A stretch of DNA of 64,000 nucleotides from Corynebacterium curieae (lineage in GTDB: Bacteria > Actinomycetota > Actinomycetes > Mycobacteriales > Mycobacteriaceae), in NCBI RefSeq assembly GCF_027570035.1, contig NZ_JAKMUU010000004.1, positions 62,001 to 126,000 on the forward strand, read 5' to 3'. The notes beneath the pieces are model-generated. The model ran no database searches and was not told the DNA's origin. It worked only from the letters and a program-made list of their open reading frames with translations. The position numbers and the translations under genes are program-made. This document shows positions 1 through 8,674 of the stretch, piece by piece. Each line of letters starts with the position of its first letter. Positions within the stretch are counted from its first letter, which is position 1.

Positions 1-84
1 ACCCTGATGGAGGCCGTCATGTTGCCGGTGACGGCCGCCGTCATTAAGTGGGTGAAGAAGCGCGAGGACTACTTGCCGGCGTAG
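1..84 (+). CDS. C-terminal end of a probable queuosine-precursor transporter (VUT/YhhQ type), cut by the window edge
   Basis: Only the last 27 codons are visible. The reading frame is open from base 1 to a TAG at 82-84. The peptide ends in a hydrophobic, proline-containing helix (MLPVTAAVIKWVKKRED) with a basic tail, which is the usual end of VUT/YhhQ queuosine-precursor transporters. It converges on tgt and overlaps its 3' end by 16 bases. A tgt neighbour is expected for this family because both act in queuine salvage. The family call rests on the short tail and on context, so it is tentative. Confidence 0.5.
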   Translation, partial: TLMEAVMLPVTAAVIKWVKKREDYLPA

Positions 85-1313
85 TACCGGCCGAGGAATT
101 CATCGCGGTAGGCCTCATAGTAGCCGCCGTCGATGGCAGCGCGGATATTATCCACCAAGCGGATCATGAACTCCACATTGTGGATGGTGCACAGCGTGCC
201 GGCGAGGAATTCCTTCGCCTTGAGCAGGTGGTGCAGGTAGGCGCGGGAGTAATTTTCGGATACGTAGCCGCCGAATTCCTCGTCGACGCCGGCGAAATCG
301 CGCTTAAAGCGCGCATTGGTGAGGTTCATGCGGCCGTCGAGGGTATAGACGCCGCCGCGGCGCGCCAGGCGGGTGGGCGCCACGCAGTCGAAGGTATCGG
401 CGCCAGCCTCGACGGCGGTGAAGATATCGTCCGGCTCGGAGATGCCGAGCAGGTGGCGCGGCTTATCCTCGGGTAGCTCATCGCAGACCCAGCCGACAAT
501 GGTGCCTAGGTTTTCCTTCTCCAGCGCACCGCCGATGCCGAAGCCGCCGAAGCCGCGCTTGTCTTCCTCGCGGGCGGCGCGGTCAAGGTCGAGCAGGCCG
601 CGGGTGGCTTGGCGGCGCAGGTCCTCATATTGCGCGCCTTGGACAACGCCCCACAATGACTGCTTCGGGCGGTGGGCGCGCTCGCGGGTGAGCCGGTCGT
701 GCTCATCCAGGCAGCGCTTGGCCCAGCGGTGGGTGCGGGCGACGGATTCTTCCTGGTAGGTGCGCGTATCAACCAGCGTGGTCAGCTCGTCAAAGGCGAA
801 CATGATATCCGCGCCCAGCCCGTGCTGGATCTGCATGGACTTCTCGGGCGTGAAGCGGTGCTTGGAGCCGTCGATGACGGATTTGAAGTCCACGCCATCC
901 TCGTCCACCTGCGCCATGCGTTCTTTCTTGGCAGCGCGGATGTCCTTATCGCTGAGATCCGCGATATCCATCGCGAGGACTTTCTTGAAGCCCACGCCCA
1001 GCGACATCACTTGGAATCCGCCGGAGTCGGTGTAGGTCGGGCCGTGCCAGTTTTCAAACTTGGCCACGCCGCCGGCCTCATCCACGATGTCGTGGCCCGG
1101 CTGCAGGTAGAGGTGGTACGCATTCGACAAGATGGCCTGTGCCCCGGTGGAGCGAATCTGCTCCGGGGTCAGTGTCTTTACCGTCGCTTTGGTGGCTACC
1201 GGGATGAAAGCCGGAGTGTGAATATCACCGTGTGGGGTGTGGATGACACCGCTGCGGCCGTGCTTGCCGGGGCCTTCGGGCAGGCGCTTGCCGACGTCGA
1301 AGCTCAAGTCCAT
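69..1313 (-). CDS. tgt: Queuine tRNA-ribosyltransferase (tRNA-guanine transglycosylase)
   Basis: The enzyme exchanges guanine at the wobble position of GUN-anticodon tRNAs for a queuine-type base. The 414-residue protein carries the family landmarks: the SGGFQ segment with the general-base aspartate near the N-terminal third, and FDCVAPTR with the nucleophile at about Asp309. The C-terminal zinc site is abnormal. Where the family has CxCxxC, this protein has Phe347, Gly349 and Ser352, although the following YSRAYLHHL and the His378 ligand position (TIHN) are kept. The ATG lies 2 bases after the stop of the upstream transporter gene, so the two are probably translationally coupled. No queuine biosynthesis genes are nearby, which fits salvage. 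The function call is safe, but the state of the zinc site is not settled. Confidence 0.93.
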   Translation of the reverse strand: MDLSFDVGKRLPEGPGKHGRSGVIHTPHGDIHTPAFIPVATKATVKTLTPEQIRSTGAQAILSNAYHLYLQPGHDIVDEAGGVAKFENWHGPTYTDSGGFQVMSLGVGFKKVLAMDIADLSDKDIRAAKKERMAQVDEDGVDFKSVIDGSKHRFTPEKSMQIQHGLGADIMFAFDELTTLVDTRTYQEESVARTHRWAKRCLDEHDRLTRERAHRPKQSLWGVVQGAQYEDLRRQATRGLLDLDRAAREEDKRGFGGFGIGGALEKENLGTIVGWVCDELPEDKPRHLLGISEPDDIFTAVEAGADTFDCVAPTRLARRGGVYTLDGRMNLTNARFKRDFAGVDEEFGGYVSENYSRAYLHHLLKAKEFLAGTLCTIHNVEFMIRLVDNIRAAIDGGYYEAYRDEFLGRYYAGK

Positions 1314-1315
1314 TT

Positions 1316-3937
1316 CTATTCTTCTTCCTCATCTGCGGGGATAGGGGCTGGGGTGGCGTGTTTAGCTTCCCATTCTTCTTCGAGGGCGGTGCCTTCAATG
1401 TCTAGAGTGGGCAAGATCTTGGCCAGCCACTTAGGCATCCACCATGTCGCGTGGCCCATGAGGAACATGGTCGCGGGGACGAGGGTCATGCGGATAAAGA
1501 AGGCGTCGAAAAGCACGCCGGCGGCCAAGGCAAAGCCAAAGATCTGGATGAAGGGCAGCGGCTGGTTAATAAACGCCACAAAGACCGAAATCATAATGAT
1601 GGCCGCGGCCGTAACGACGCGGGCGCCTTGGGTAAAGCCGGTGATGGTGGCTTCGTCGACGGCGCTATACCGCCCACCGGTGCCCTCCGGATGCCGCGAG
1701 ATATGCTCGCGCATGCGGGTGACCAAAAAGACCTGGTAGTCCATCGCGAGGCCGAAGGTCACGCCGATGAGGAAGATCGGCATGAAGGAAATCAGCGGGC
1801 CTGGCGCGGGGACCAAGTTCCACAGGCCTTCCTGCCACACCAGCACGGTCAGGCCGAAGGCGCCGCCGACGGACAGCAGGAAGCCCAAGCCGGCAACCAG
1901 CGGGACCAGGATGGAGCGGAAGACCAAAAGCAGCAGCACGATGGCTAGGCCTACGACGATGGCCAAGTACGGTGCCATGGCTTCCTCGAGGCGCTCGGTG
2001 ATATCGAGCTGTACCGCGGTCAGGCCGGTGAGGCCGATTTCGGTGCCGGTGGCATCCTCGATCTCGCCAGTGGCCGAGCGCAGCGCGTGCGCGACGTTGA
2101 CCGTAGCGGCGTCCGTGGGCGAAGTCTCCGGTGTCACCATAATCTGTGCGGCGCGCTTGTCCTCGCTGAGGCCGACGATCTGCGCGTGTTTGACGCCGCC
2201 CAGGCTCTTGAGCTGATTTGCGGTATAGAGGAAGGACGCGAGTGCGGCCTTGTCCTCCGGCGAGGCATTATCCGCATCGCCTTCCGCGGTATCTACAACC
2301 TCAGCGGCCGGGGCGATCTCCGGCTCGGCCGCGGGTTGATCCTGCTGCGGTTGCGCAGGGGCTGCGTCTTCCGGCGCAACGTCCTCTGGTGCAGCGTCCT
2401 CGGGCACGGCTTCCTCTGGCGCTGGGGCCTCAGGGGCAGGCTCCGCGTCCGGCTCCGGTGCCCGCTCTGGCGCTGGTTCGGGCTGGGATTGGGCGTCGAC
2501 AAGCGGGGCTAGGGCGCCGGACTCCGCGTTGACCGTGTGGGCATCAACCAGAGCGAGGAAGGGGCCGTTGACGCCGGGGCCGAAGCCCTCGGACATGATG
2601 TCGGCGGCCTTGCGCTGGGTGGTATCGGGGTTAGAGGTGGTATCGGCCGGAAGGGCGAGCTCCATCTGGAGAACCGGCGCGGTCATAGCGCCCAAGGAGA
2701 GCACAACCAGCGCCATGGCCAGGCCGGGAACCTTTTGCACCAAGCGCACCCAGCGGTTGCCCATGGTGGGGCCGCGGCGGCGCTTGCCCTTGCGGGTCGG
2801 GTTGCCGGCCACACCGGGGATGCGGCCGTTGAAAGCCTTATCGCCCAGCAGGCCAAGCATCGCGGGAATGAGCGTGAGGGAGACCAACACAGTGATGGCC
2901 ACGGTGCCAGCGGCGGCCAAGCCCATTGCCGTCAGGAAGCCGATGCGCGCGATGAGGAGCGCAAAGAGTGCGGTAAAGACCGTCGCGCCAGCAAAGACCA
3001 CAGAGGAGCCAGCCGTGCCAACCGCCATGCCTGCGGCATTGGGCCCGTCCATGCGGCGGCGCTCGGCGCGGTAGCGCGAAAGGATGAACAGCGCGTAGTC
3101 GATACCCACGGCAAGGCCAATCATGATGGCCAGGACCGGGGTCATATTATTGAGCTCAATCCAATGGGTGGAAATGAGCATGCCCAGCGCGCCTAGTCCC
3201 ACGCCGATGACCGCAGAAACCAAAGGCATGCCCGAGGCCACCAGCGAGCCGAAAGTAAAGATAAGCACGAAGAAGGCGACGCCGAGACCGATGATCTCGG
3301 AGGTGGAATTGACCGCGATTTCATCGCCGAAGCCGGCGCCATTGCCTTCTACCGTAAGGCCGCGGTCGCGGGCGATGTTCATCGCCTCGGTGACGGTGTC
3401 CTTGTCCGCTTGATCGACGCTATAGGGGGACTCGGCGTCAAAATTGAAGGTGGTATACGCGATGGTCTCATCATCATTGACCATGGCGAGGTTATCGGCA
3501 TCCGCGCGGGCGGATGCTTCCGGCAGCCCCATATCCGTGAACTGGTGGATGACCTGATCCTGCAGGCGGGGCGAGACCTCAAGCGGGTTGCCAAAGCGCG
3601 TGGTATCACCCATTTCCAGGTTGTCCTCGAGGTAGGAAATGGTGGCATCGATGGCCTCGCGGTTAGCGGGATCAGAAAGCTTCTGGCCATCCGACGCCTT
3701 AAAGACCACGTTGACCGAGGGCGAGTTGGCAGGGTTGCCACCCTCTGGGAAGAGGTCCATGGTCTTGTAGGTGGCGTCGATGGACGGGGTTCCCTTGATG
3801 GAAAACTCGCTCGTCATCGGTTTCATCAGCAGGGCGGCGGCACCGCCGACGGCGGCGAGCAGCAGCAGCCATGCCACGATGACCTTCCACTTATGGAGGA
3901 AAGACCAACGCCCAAGACGATAAAGCAATTTAGCCAC
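1316..3937 (-). CDS. MmpL-family RND transporter
   Basis: This 873-residue inner-membrane protein has the RND/MmpL plan: one N-terminal helix, a large periplasmic domain, a helix block, a second periplasmic domain and a second helix block. The paired proton-relay motifs are present as GIDYALF near residue 280 and AMDYQVF near 732. Such proteins export trehalose mycolates or other envelope lipids in corynebacteria; the substrate cannot be read from sequence. An insert at about residues 480-545 in the second periplasmic loop is almost entirely Pro, Glu, Ala and Asp with PEDAAPED-like repeats. The start is a GTG chosen because the protein then opens with the usual short basic segment and first helix. 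It is directly upstream of tgt. Which CmpL paralogue it corresponds to is not decided. Confidence 0.85.
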   Translation of the reverse strand: MAKLLYRLGRWSFLHKWKVIVAWLLLLAAVGGAAALLMKPMTSEFSIKGTPSIDATYKTMDLFPEGGNPANSPSVNVVFKASDGQKLSDPANREAIDATISYLEDNLEMGDTTRFGNPLEVSPRLQDQVIHQFTDMGLPEASARADADNLAMVNDDETIAYTTFNFDAESPYSVDQADKDTVTEAMNIARDRGLTVEGNGAGFGDEIAVNSTSEIIGLGVAFFVLIFTFGSLVASGMPLVSAVIGVGLGALGMLISTHWIELNNMTPVLAIMIGLAVGIDYALFILSRYRAERRRMDGPNAAGMAVGTAGSSVVFAGATVFTALFALLIARIGFLTAMGLAAAGTVAITVLVSLTLIPAMLGLLGDKAFNGRIPGVAGNPTRKGKRRRGPTMGNRWVRLVQKVPGLAMALVVLSLGAMTAPVLQMELALPADTTSNPDTTQRKAADIMSEGFGPGVNGPFLALVDAHTVNAESGALAPLVDAQSQPEPAPERAPEPDAEPAPEAPAPEEAVPEDAAPEDVAPEDAAPAQPQQDQPAAEPEIAPAAEVVDTAEGDADNASPEDKAALASFLYTANQLKSLGGVKHAQIVGLSEDKRAAQIMVTPETSPTDAATVNVAHALRSATGEIEDATGTEIGLTGLTAVQLDITERLEEAMAPYLAIVVGLAIVLLLLVFRSILVPLVAGLGFLLSVGGAFGLTVLVWQEGLWNLVPAPGPLISFMPIFLIGVTFGLAMDYQVFLVTRMREHISRHPEGTGGRYSAVDEATITGFTQGARVVTAAAIIMISVFVAFINQPLPFIQIFGFALAAGVLFDAFFIRMTLVPATMFLMGHATWWMPKWLAKILPTLDIEGTALEEEWEAKHATPAPIPADEEEE

Positions 3938-4094
3938 GGGTAGATGTACCTTCGCATTCGCGTGGGGAACGGGTTGAACTTTGCCCTAGTGTAGTGGCCA
4001 TACCCTCTAATCCCCTATCGCGAAGCCACCTGCGTCCCAGTTTTCACAGCTGACGGCCAGCCAACCCGAGGCCAGGAGCCTGCCGCATAATAGG

Positions 4095-4131
4095 CAAAAC
4101 AAAATCCCGACCTGTACAAACAGGCCGGGAT
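4095..4131 (-). terminator. Rho-independent terminator of tRNA-Ser(CGA)
   Basis: On the minus strand an 11-bp stem (arms 4121-4131 and 4104-4114, one G-U pair) with a 6-base loop is followed by TTTTGTTTTG. It lies 7 bases past the 3' end of the tRNA. Confidence 0.85.
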
Positions 4132-4138
4132 CTCGGTG

Positions 4139-4226
4139 CGGTGGCGGCGGGATTTGAACCCGCGGTTGGGGGTTACCCAACAATCGCTTTCGAGGCGATC
4201 ACCTTCGGCCGCTCGGACACGCCACC
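4139..4226 (-). tRNA. tRNA-Ser (anticodon CGA)
   Basis: The minus strand folds as a long-variable-arm serine tRNA. The acceptor pair is GGTGGCG/CGCCACC with discriminator G, the anticodon loop is CTCGAAA and the T-arm is GCGGGTTCAAATCCCGC. CCA is not encoded. It reads UCG codons. Confidence 0.97.
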
Positions 4227-4317
4227 GCGTTCCAGATTACGGGAGTGGGCCCGAGCGACAAAATCGCTGCGCCGGCGGGGTGCCAGCGCAGCGATATGCG
4301 GAAACGAGAGACGAGGA

Positions 4318-4518
4318 TTAGTCGTCCTTCAGGCCGCCGATAACCTCATTGGCCTTGTCCTTAACGCCTTCAGCGGCGTCAGAAAGCTTGTCCTTAGCCT
4401 CGGAGGTGACCTGGTCGGCCTTGCCCTCATTAGCTACATCCTCGTTGCCGGTAGCTTCGCCGTAGGCTTCCTTTGCCTTGCCTACGAGGCCGTCCTTCTT
4501 GTTTTCCAAATCGCCCAT
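4318..4518 (-). CDS. CsbD-family stress protein
   Basis: A 66-residue acidic, lysine-rich, hydrophilic protein beginning MGDLENKKDGLVGKAKEAYG, the typical CsbD opening. The repeated GKAKEAYGEATGN and KDKLSDAAEGVKDKAN segments predict amphipathic helices. CsbD proteins are induced by general stress in many bacteria but have no established biochemical activity. The ATG at 4518 is preferred to the GTG two codons upstream because AAAGGAG sits 5 bases before it and the GTG overlaps that ribosome site. It lies between tRNA-Ser and tadA on the same strand and appears to be its own transcription unit. Confidence 0.85.
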   Translation of the reverse strand: MGDLENKKDGLVGKAKEAYGEATGNEDVANEGKADQVTSEAKDKLSDAAEGVKDKANEVIGGLKDD

Positions 4519-4569
4519 GATCACTCCTTTGAGTAGACGGTTAGTGTATGGCAGCCAGTGTACGCACTT

Positions 4570-5001
4570 TCACCGCAGGCCGTCGAAGAATTCACGGAGC
4601 CCAGCGGCGCATTCCTCTTCGAGGACGCCGCCGCGGACCTGCGGGGTAAAGGGGGCGGTGGGGGCACGCAGGACGTCGATAAGCGAGCCGCACGCGCCGG
4701 TCTTTGGCTCGAAGGCGCCAAAGACCACGGAGGAAACGCGCGCTGCTTGCAAAGCACCGGCGCACATGGCGCACGGCTCCAGGGTGACGACGAGCTCGCA
4801 ACCGGAAAGGCGCCAGCCATCACCATGCGCGCGGACGGCTTGGCGGATGGCCTCGACCTCCGCGTGGGCGGTGGGATCGGCTAGCTGTTCGCGGCGGTTG
4901 ACTCCGGTGGCGAGTTCGGTTCCGGTGGCGTCGTAAAGCACCGCACCCACGGGGACATCGCCGGCCGGGGTGCACTTGGCGACGTCGAGGGCGCGGCGCA
5001 T
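4570..5001 (-). CDS. tadA: tRNA-specific adenosine deaminase
   Basis: A 143-residue cytidine-deaminase-fold enzyme that converts A34 to inosine, in bacteria mainly in tRNA-Arg(ACG). The zinc and catalytic signature is complete: HAE at His46-Glu48 and PCAMC with Cys77 and Cys80. The C-terminal FFDGLR resembles the FF-containing end of TadA. The ATG at 5001 gives the usual family length; the frame is open further upstream but overlaps the preceding gene. It follows the deaminase-associated gene with a 25-base gap, so they form an operon. The only ACG tRNA-Arg in the window lies 4 kb away at 8930-9002. Confidence 0.93.
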   Translation of the reverse strand: MRRALDVAKCTPAGDVPVGAVLYDATGTELATGVNRREQLADPTAHAEVEAIRQAVRAHGDGWRLSGCELVVTLEPCAMCAGALQAARVSSVVFGAFEPKTGACGSLIDVLRAPTAPFTPQVRGGVLEEECAAGLREFFDGLR

Positions 5002-5026
5002 GCGGGCTTCCGCGCGCAGGAGGGGC

Positions 5027-5506
5027 TCAGGCGTTATCAATGACGTCTTCCAGCTCATCGCCAAAGCCGAGCTCGCCGGCGATGCGCAACAACATATCGG
5101 AAGGCCAGTCCTCCTCATTGTCGATGATGTAGCCCACCTGATCCTCGGATAAACCGAGGTCAGCGAAGATATCGAAATCGCCCTCGCCATATGGCTCGGC
5201 CTCATCGGGGTCCACATCCGGGATTTCATGATCGTTGATATCCATAAAATCAGCGGCGAAGTCATCATCAACGCCATAAGTGGCATCAGAAATGAGCATC
5301 TTTACCCCGCCCGGCACGGGGCGCACGGCAATAAAGTAGGCGTCCTCCACGCACAGCAGCGCAAACGCAGCACCCTCGGAGCGGAGGCTGCGCACCGCAT
5401 TAATAGAGGTCTGCGGGTCCTCAAAATCATCGTTGAAGCTGCGCACCAGCCACTGGCCCTCAGCGCGGGCGACGGTTACCGCAAAGGAGTAATTTTCGTT
5501 GCTCAT
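5027..5506 (-). CDS. tRNA adenosine deaminase-associated protein
   Basis: A 159-residue acidic protein found next to tadA in actinobacteria. It starts MSNENYSFAVTVARAEGQW and contains the conserved ALLCVEDAYFIAVRPVPGG segment followed by a very acidic second half. No enzymatic motif is visible and its role is not established; the conserved pairing with tadA suggests a link to inosine formation. The ATG at 5506 is chosen because the conserved family sequence begins there, although the frame stays open far upstream through antisense of tyrA. It is divergent from tyrA, with 39 bases between the two start codons, so promoters for both must overlap there. Confidence 0.8.
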   Translation of the reverse strand: MSNENYSFAVTVARAEGQWLVRSFNDDFEDPQTSINAVRSLRSEGAAFALLCVEDAYFIAVRPVPGGVKMLISDATYGVDDDFAADFMDINDHEIPDVDPDEAEPYGEGDFDIFADLGLSEDQVGYIIDNEEDWPSDMLLRIAGELGFGDELEDVIDNA

Positions 5507-5545
5507 ACCTCGTGAGATTAGTCGTGTTGTGCCACAATTGTCATC

Positions 5546-6574
5546 GTGAGTTCTCAAGATGTTCAACGCCCCATCTGCATTATCGGCCTCGGCCTCATCG
5601 GCGGCTCGCTGCTGCGCGATCTCGCCGGATATAATCACCCCGTTTTTGGATACAACCATTCCACTTCTGGCGCCCGCACCGCCGTCAAGCAGGGCTTTGA
5701 CGTCACCGACGATCTTCCCGCCATTTTGACCCGCGCGGAGACGGAGAACGCGCTTATCGTCATAGCCGTGCCTATGGGCGCTGTGGGAAGCGTCCTCGAT
5801 GCCATTCAGGAACACGCACCCAGCTGCGGTATTACGGACGTCGTTTCCGTTAAGACGGCCGTGCGCCAGCAGGTGCTGGAGCGCGGAATGGAGTCGCGCT
5901 ACGTGGGCGGCCACCCAATGGCGGGCACCTCCAAGTCCGGCTGGAATAACTCCCAAAAGGATCTTTTCCGCCGCGCCGCTTGGGGAATTACCTATGACTA
6001 CGCCGCGGAGTGCGAGGCCCGCGGTGAAAAGATCCCTAAGCAATGGGTAGAGACCTTTTCCGAGGTCGTGCGCATGACCCAGATGGTGCATGCGGAAGCG
6101 GTGCCTATCCGCGTGGCTAACCACGATGCGGCGGTGGCGCGCATCTCCCACTTGCCGCACGTCTTCGCCGAAATCCTCGCCGTGGTGGGCGATAACGGCG
6201 GAATCCTGGCGCAGTCCCTGTCTGCCGGTTCCTTCAAGGACGCCACGCGCGTGGCCGGCACGCACCCGGAGCTGGTGCAGCAGATGTGCGAAACCAATGC
6301 GCCGGCGCTAGTGGAGGCTTTGGACGAGGCCTTGGACTTGCTTCGTGACGCCCGCGAGAAGCTCGATTCCCCCGAGCCTTCCATTGCGGAGCTTACCGAC
6401 GCCGGCTACCGCGCCCGCACCCGCATCGATGCCCGTTCCGGCGCGCGCAAAGAATCGGTCTCCCCGGTCAAGATTTCTTCCCGTCCGGTGCTGCGCCTGC
6501 ACCCAGGCGGCCCGAATTGGGTGGCGCAGTTGCGCCAATCCGAGTCCCTAGGCGGGCGCATCGAGATTTTCTAG
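5546..6574 (+). CDS. tyrA: Prephenate/arogenate dehydrogenase
   Basis: The enzyme catalyses the NAD(P)-dependent oxidative decarboxylation leading to tyrosine. The 342-residue protein has an N-terminal Rossmann fold with GLGLIGGS at about residues 14-21 and the substrate-site motif GHPMAGTSKSGW near residue 121. The start is GTG, placed by the typical short lead into the Rossmann fold. In corynebacteria the enzyme is usually arogenate-specific, but this cannot be told from the sequence. No ACT domain is apparent. An aromatic-type aminotransferase that could act in the same pathway is encoded at 18021-19073. The gene stops 1 base inside the 3' end region of the convergent protease gene. Confidence 0.92.
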   Translation: MSSQDVQRPICIIGLGLIGGSLLRDLAGYNHPVFGYNHSTSGARTAVKQGFDVTDDLPAILTRAETENALIVIAVPMGAVGSVLDAIQEHAPSCGITDVVSVKTAVRQQVLERGMESRYVGGHPMAGTSKSGWNNSQKDLFRRAAWGITYDYAAECEARGEKIPKQWVETFSEVVRMTQMVHAEAVPIRVANHDAAVARISHLPHVFAEILAVVGDNGGILAQSLSAGSFKDATRVAGTHPELVQQMCETNAPALVEALDEALDLLRDAREKLDSPEPSIAELTDAGYRARTRIDARSGARKESVSPVKISSRPVLRLHPGGPNWVAQLRQSESLGGRIEIF

Positions 6575-7581
6575 TCCTTGCGGCCGCGGTTGCGCAGGCC
6601 CGGAATCCTCGCCAGCGCCGCGGCAACGATGAGGCCGATAACCGCAATACCCGCGTAAAGCCCCGCACGATCCGCGCTGGTCTGCGGGGTTTTCGGCGGT
6701 TCCGGGGTGGTCTCTGCGGTGAGGATTGCTTCCTTATCGCGGCCGCTAACCACGCCTTCTATCCAGTCCTTGGTACCGGCCAGCGTGGTGATCGCCGCAC
6801 TTGGCGAGGGCAGATCGGCATCCCCATTCACCGTTCCCGCGGTGGCCAGGCCGACAAGTTTTCCATCGACGAAAAAGGGCCCGCCGGAGTCGCCGCCCTG
6901 CATGCCGGCTCGGCCGGTGGAGTGTACATCGAGGATGGCGCTTTCCATCAGCGGCATCGGGCCGTCAGGTGTGCCCCCAGGCATCGCTTCACCGGCCGGC
7001 ACGCTTTCTGTCCCCTCTGGCACACTAAGCCCCGGCATAGCCTCGGCCGCGGGAACGCTTTCTCCTTCAGCGGGATCTGGTGAGTCGGTGGCACTGGCGG
7101 AGCCGCCGCCGAGGAGCTCGGCCACTTCCATCTCCGCCTGCGGCAGCTGGCCGCGGCGTGCCATGGAAGAACTGCTGCTCCAGCCGTAGAGCGTGCCGCG
7201 TTGCCCCGGCTCTGGCACTTGGGTGGAGATCTCTGCCGGGATGGTGTCGGTGACGGAGGTGGTGAGGTGGAGAAGGGCGGCGTCGGAAAGCGGGGATAGC
7301 GCCCAAGAATCCGCATCGTAGGTGGTGCCGTTAATGCGGGCCTGGGTGCCCTCGTTATTGACTGACTCGAGGCAGTGGCGCGCGGTAAGCACCCATTGCG
7401 CGGCCACGAGGGTGCCGGTGCAATCGCCGAAGCTGCCCACACGGCCGATTTTGAGCTGTGCAACGGTCCGGGCTTCCGCTGAATCCGGGGCTGGATCCCC
7501 ATGTTCAAGGGCGCTGGCTGGGGCGGCGGTCAATGCCACGAGGCCGGCGGCAATAAGGGCGGGGAAGATTTTGTGCTGCAT
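6571..7581 (-). CDS. Cell-surface trypsin-like serine protease with C-terminal membrane anchor
   Basis: A 336-residue S1-family protease with a complete triad: His69 in TARHC, Asp100 in PLSDAALLHL and Ser232 in GDSGGP. A signal peptide ends at about residue 23 (APASA). Residues 160-207 form a species-type insert rich in Ser, Pro, Glu and Gly that includes two copies of an ESVPA-GEAMPG unit. A hydrophobic helix at about 306-325 followed by RGRKD anchors the C-terminus, leaving the protease domain outside. The ATG at 7581 has AGAAGGA 7 bases upstream. It follows the DUF418 gene with a 2-base gap. Substrates are unknown. Confidence 0.88.
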   Translation of the reverse strand: MQHKIFPALIAAGLVALTAAPASALEHGDPAPDSAEARTVAQLKIGRVGSFGDCTGTLVAAQWVLTARHCLESVNNEGTQARINGTTYDADSWALSPLSDAALLHLTTSVTDTIPAEISTQVPEPGQRGTLYGWSSSSSMARRGQLPQAEMEVAELLGGGSASATDSPDPAEGESVPAAEAMPGLSVPEGTESVPAGEAMPGGTPDGPMPLMESAILDVHSTGRAGMQGGDSGGPFFVDGKLVGLATAGTVNGDADLPSPSAAITTLAGTKDWIEGVVSGRDKEAILTAETTPEPPKTPQTSADRAGLYAGIAVIGLIVAAALARIPGLRNRGRKD

Positions 7582-7583
7582 GA

Positions 7584-8507
7584 TTAGTCCTTCTTTCCGG
7601 CAGGAACGGCGATGGTAATGGCTTTGGCGACGGCCCATTCGGCCGGCCCCTTCCCTATCAGGCGGTGCCAGAAGGTGGCTAGGACAAGGAAGAGTGCGAT
7701 GAAAGCGCAGGCCCAGCCGGTGTTATGCAGGGAGACGTGACTTTGCCAGTAGTAGGCGGTGAGCACATGCAGGATATAAATGCTTAGTGACATCGCTCCC
7801 AGCGCAGCAAAGGGATACGCCAATTTGGGCACTGTCCGGCCGATAAGCAGGCATAGGTGCAAGACGATGGCAGCGACGGCGATGGACAGGGCAATCTCCC
7901 CCAGTACGCCGGTGTGGCCGGTAAAGCGCAACCAGCCAGGCATATCCGGGATAAAGCGGAAGTAGAAGCCTGCAGCGGCAATCAGGGCGGCAATGCCGGT
8001 GGACGCCCACTGTGCAACAGCGCGGGAGCTGCGGATATAGGCCTCATAAAGCAGCATTCCGGCAAGGAAATAGGCAGTGTAGGCCAGCAGCGGATAGGCC
8101 TGCGGCAGGGTCAGCGGCGCGTACTTTATGGTCGCAGTAGCGGTGGCTGCAACTAGGAGCAGAAGCTTCCACCACCAGCGCAGCGGCGGGACCCACGACA
8201 CGAAGATCATCGTGATGCCGATGACCACGAGAACCACCTGGATCTCGCCGCCTACAGGGAGCAGGGCGAGGCCAATAAGCGTGATTATGCATCCGCGGGC
8301 GATGATGCGCAGGAACCCCGTCACCGTAAAAACGCGGGCGATAATCATCAGCGTGACGCCGGCCAGTATGGCAAAAAGTGCGGCGGGCAGGCCGTTTAAG
8401 ATGACCTTGGTATGCCATACTAGGGAGGCCATATGTAGGACGATCATGCCGATAATGGCAAGTGAGCGGGCTATATCGAGCCCTATAATGCGCGAGGTTG
8501 TTTTCAC
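7584..8507 (-). CDS. DUF418-type polytopic membrane protein (putative membrane acyltransferase)
   Basis: A 307-residue protein with about nine hydrophobic segments. It opens with RIIGLDIARSLAIIGMIVLHM, the hallmark of the DUF418/DUF1624 membrane acyltransferase-like group, and ends with GPAEWAVAKAI, close to the GPxEW motif of DUF418. Family members are thought to move acyl groups across the membrane, but no activity is proven for this type. It is the first gene of a two-gene unit with the surface protease, separated by only 2 bases, which hints at a shared envelope role. About 165 bases upstream are AT-rich and probably hold the promoter. Confidence 0.7.
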   Translation of the reverse strand: MKTTSRIIGLDIARSLAIIGMIVLHMASLVWHTKVILNGLPAALFAILAGVTLMIIARVFTVTGFLRIIARGCIITLIGLALLPVGGEIQVVLVVIGITMIFVSWVPPLRWWWKLLLLVAATATATIKYAPLTLPQAYPLLAYTAYFLAGMLLYEAYIRSSRAVAQWASTGIAALIAAAGFYFRFIPDMPGWLRFTGHTGVLGEIALSIAVAAIVLHLCLLIGRTVPKLAYPFAALGAMSLSIYILHVLTAYYWQSHVSLHNTGWACAFIALFLVLATFWHRLIGKGPAEWAVAKAITIAVPAGKKD

Positions 8508-8674
8508 CTGGCGTTCTCCTTCAAGACGTGAGGGAACGCGTCGCCACGCCCCCTATTGGTAAAGACTTTCTTTTTCTACTAAGTGAGTCTGGAAGGTAGC
8601 TGTGGAATTTTTATAGGTGTCCTGCATTTTATAAGTGGATTGTTTGGGACTTTTGCGGCGCGGCGAAGGCGGGG

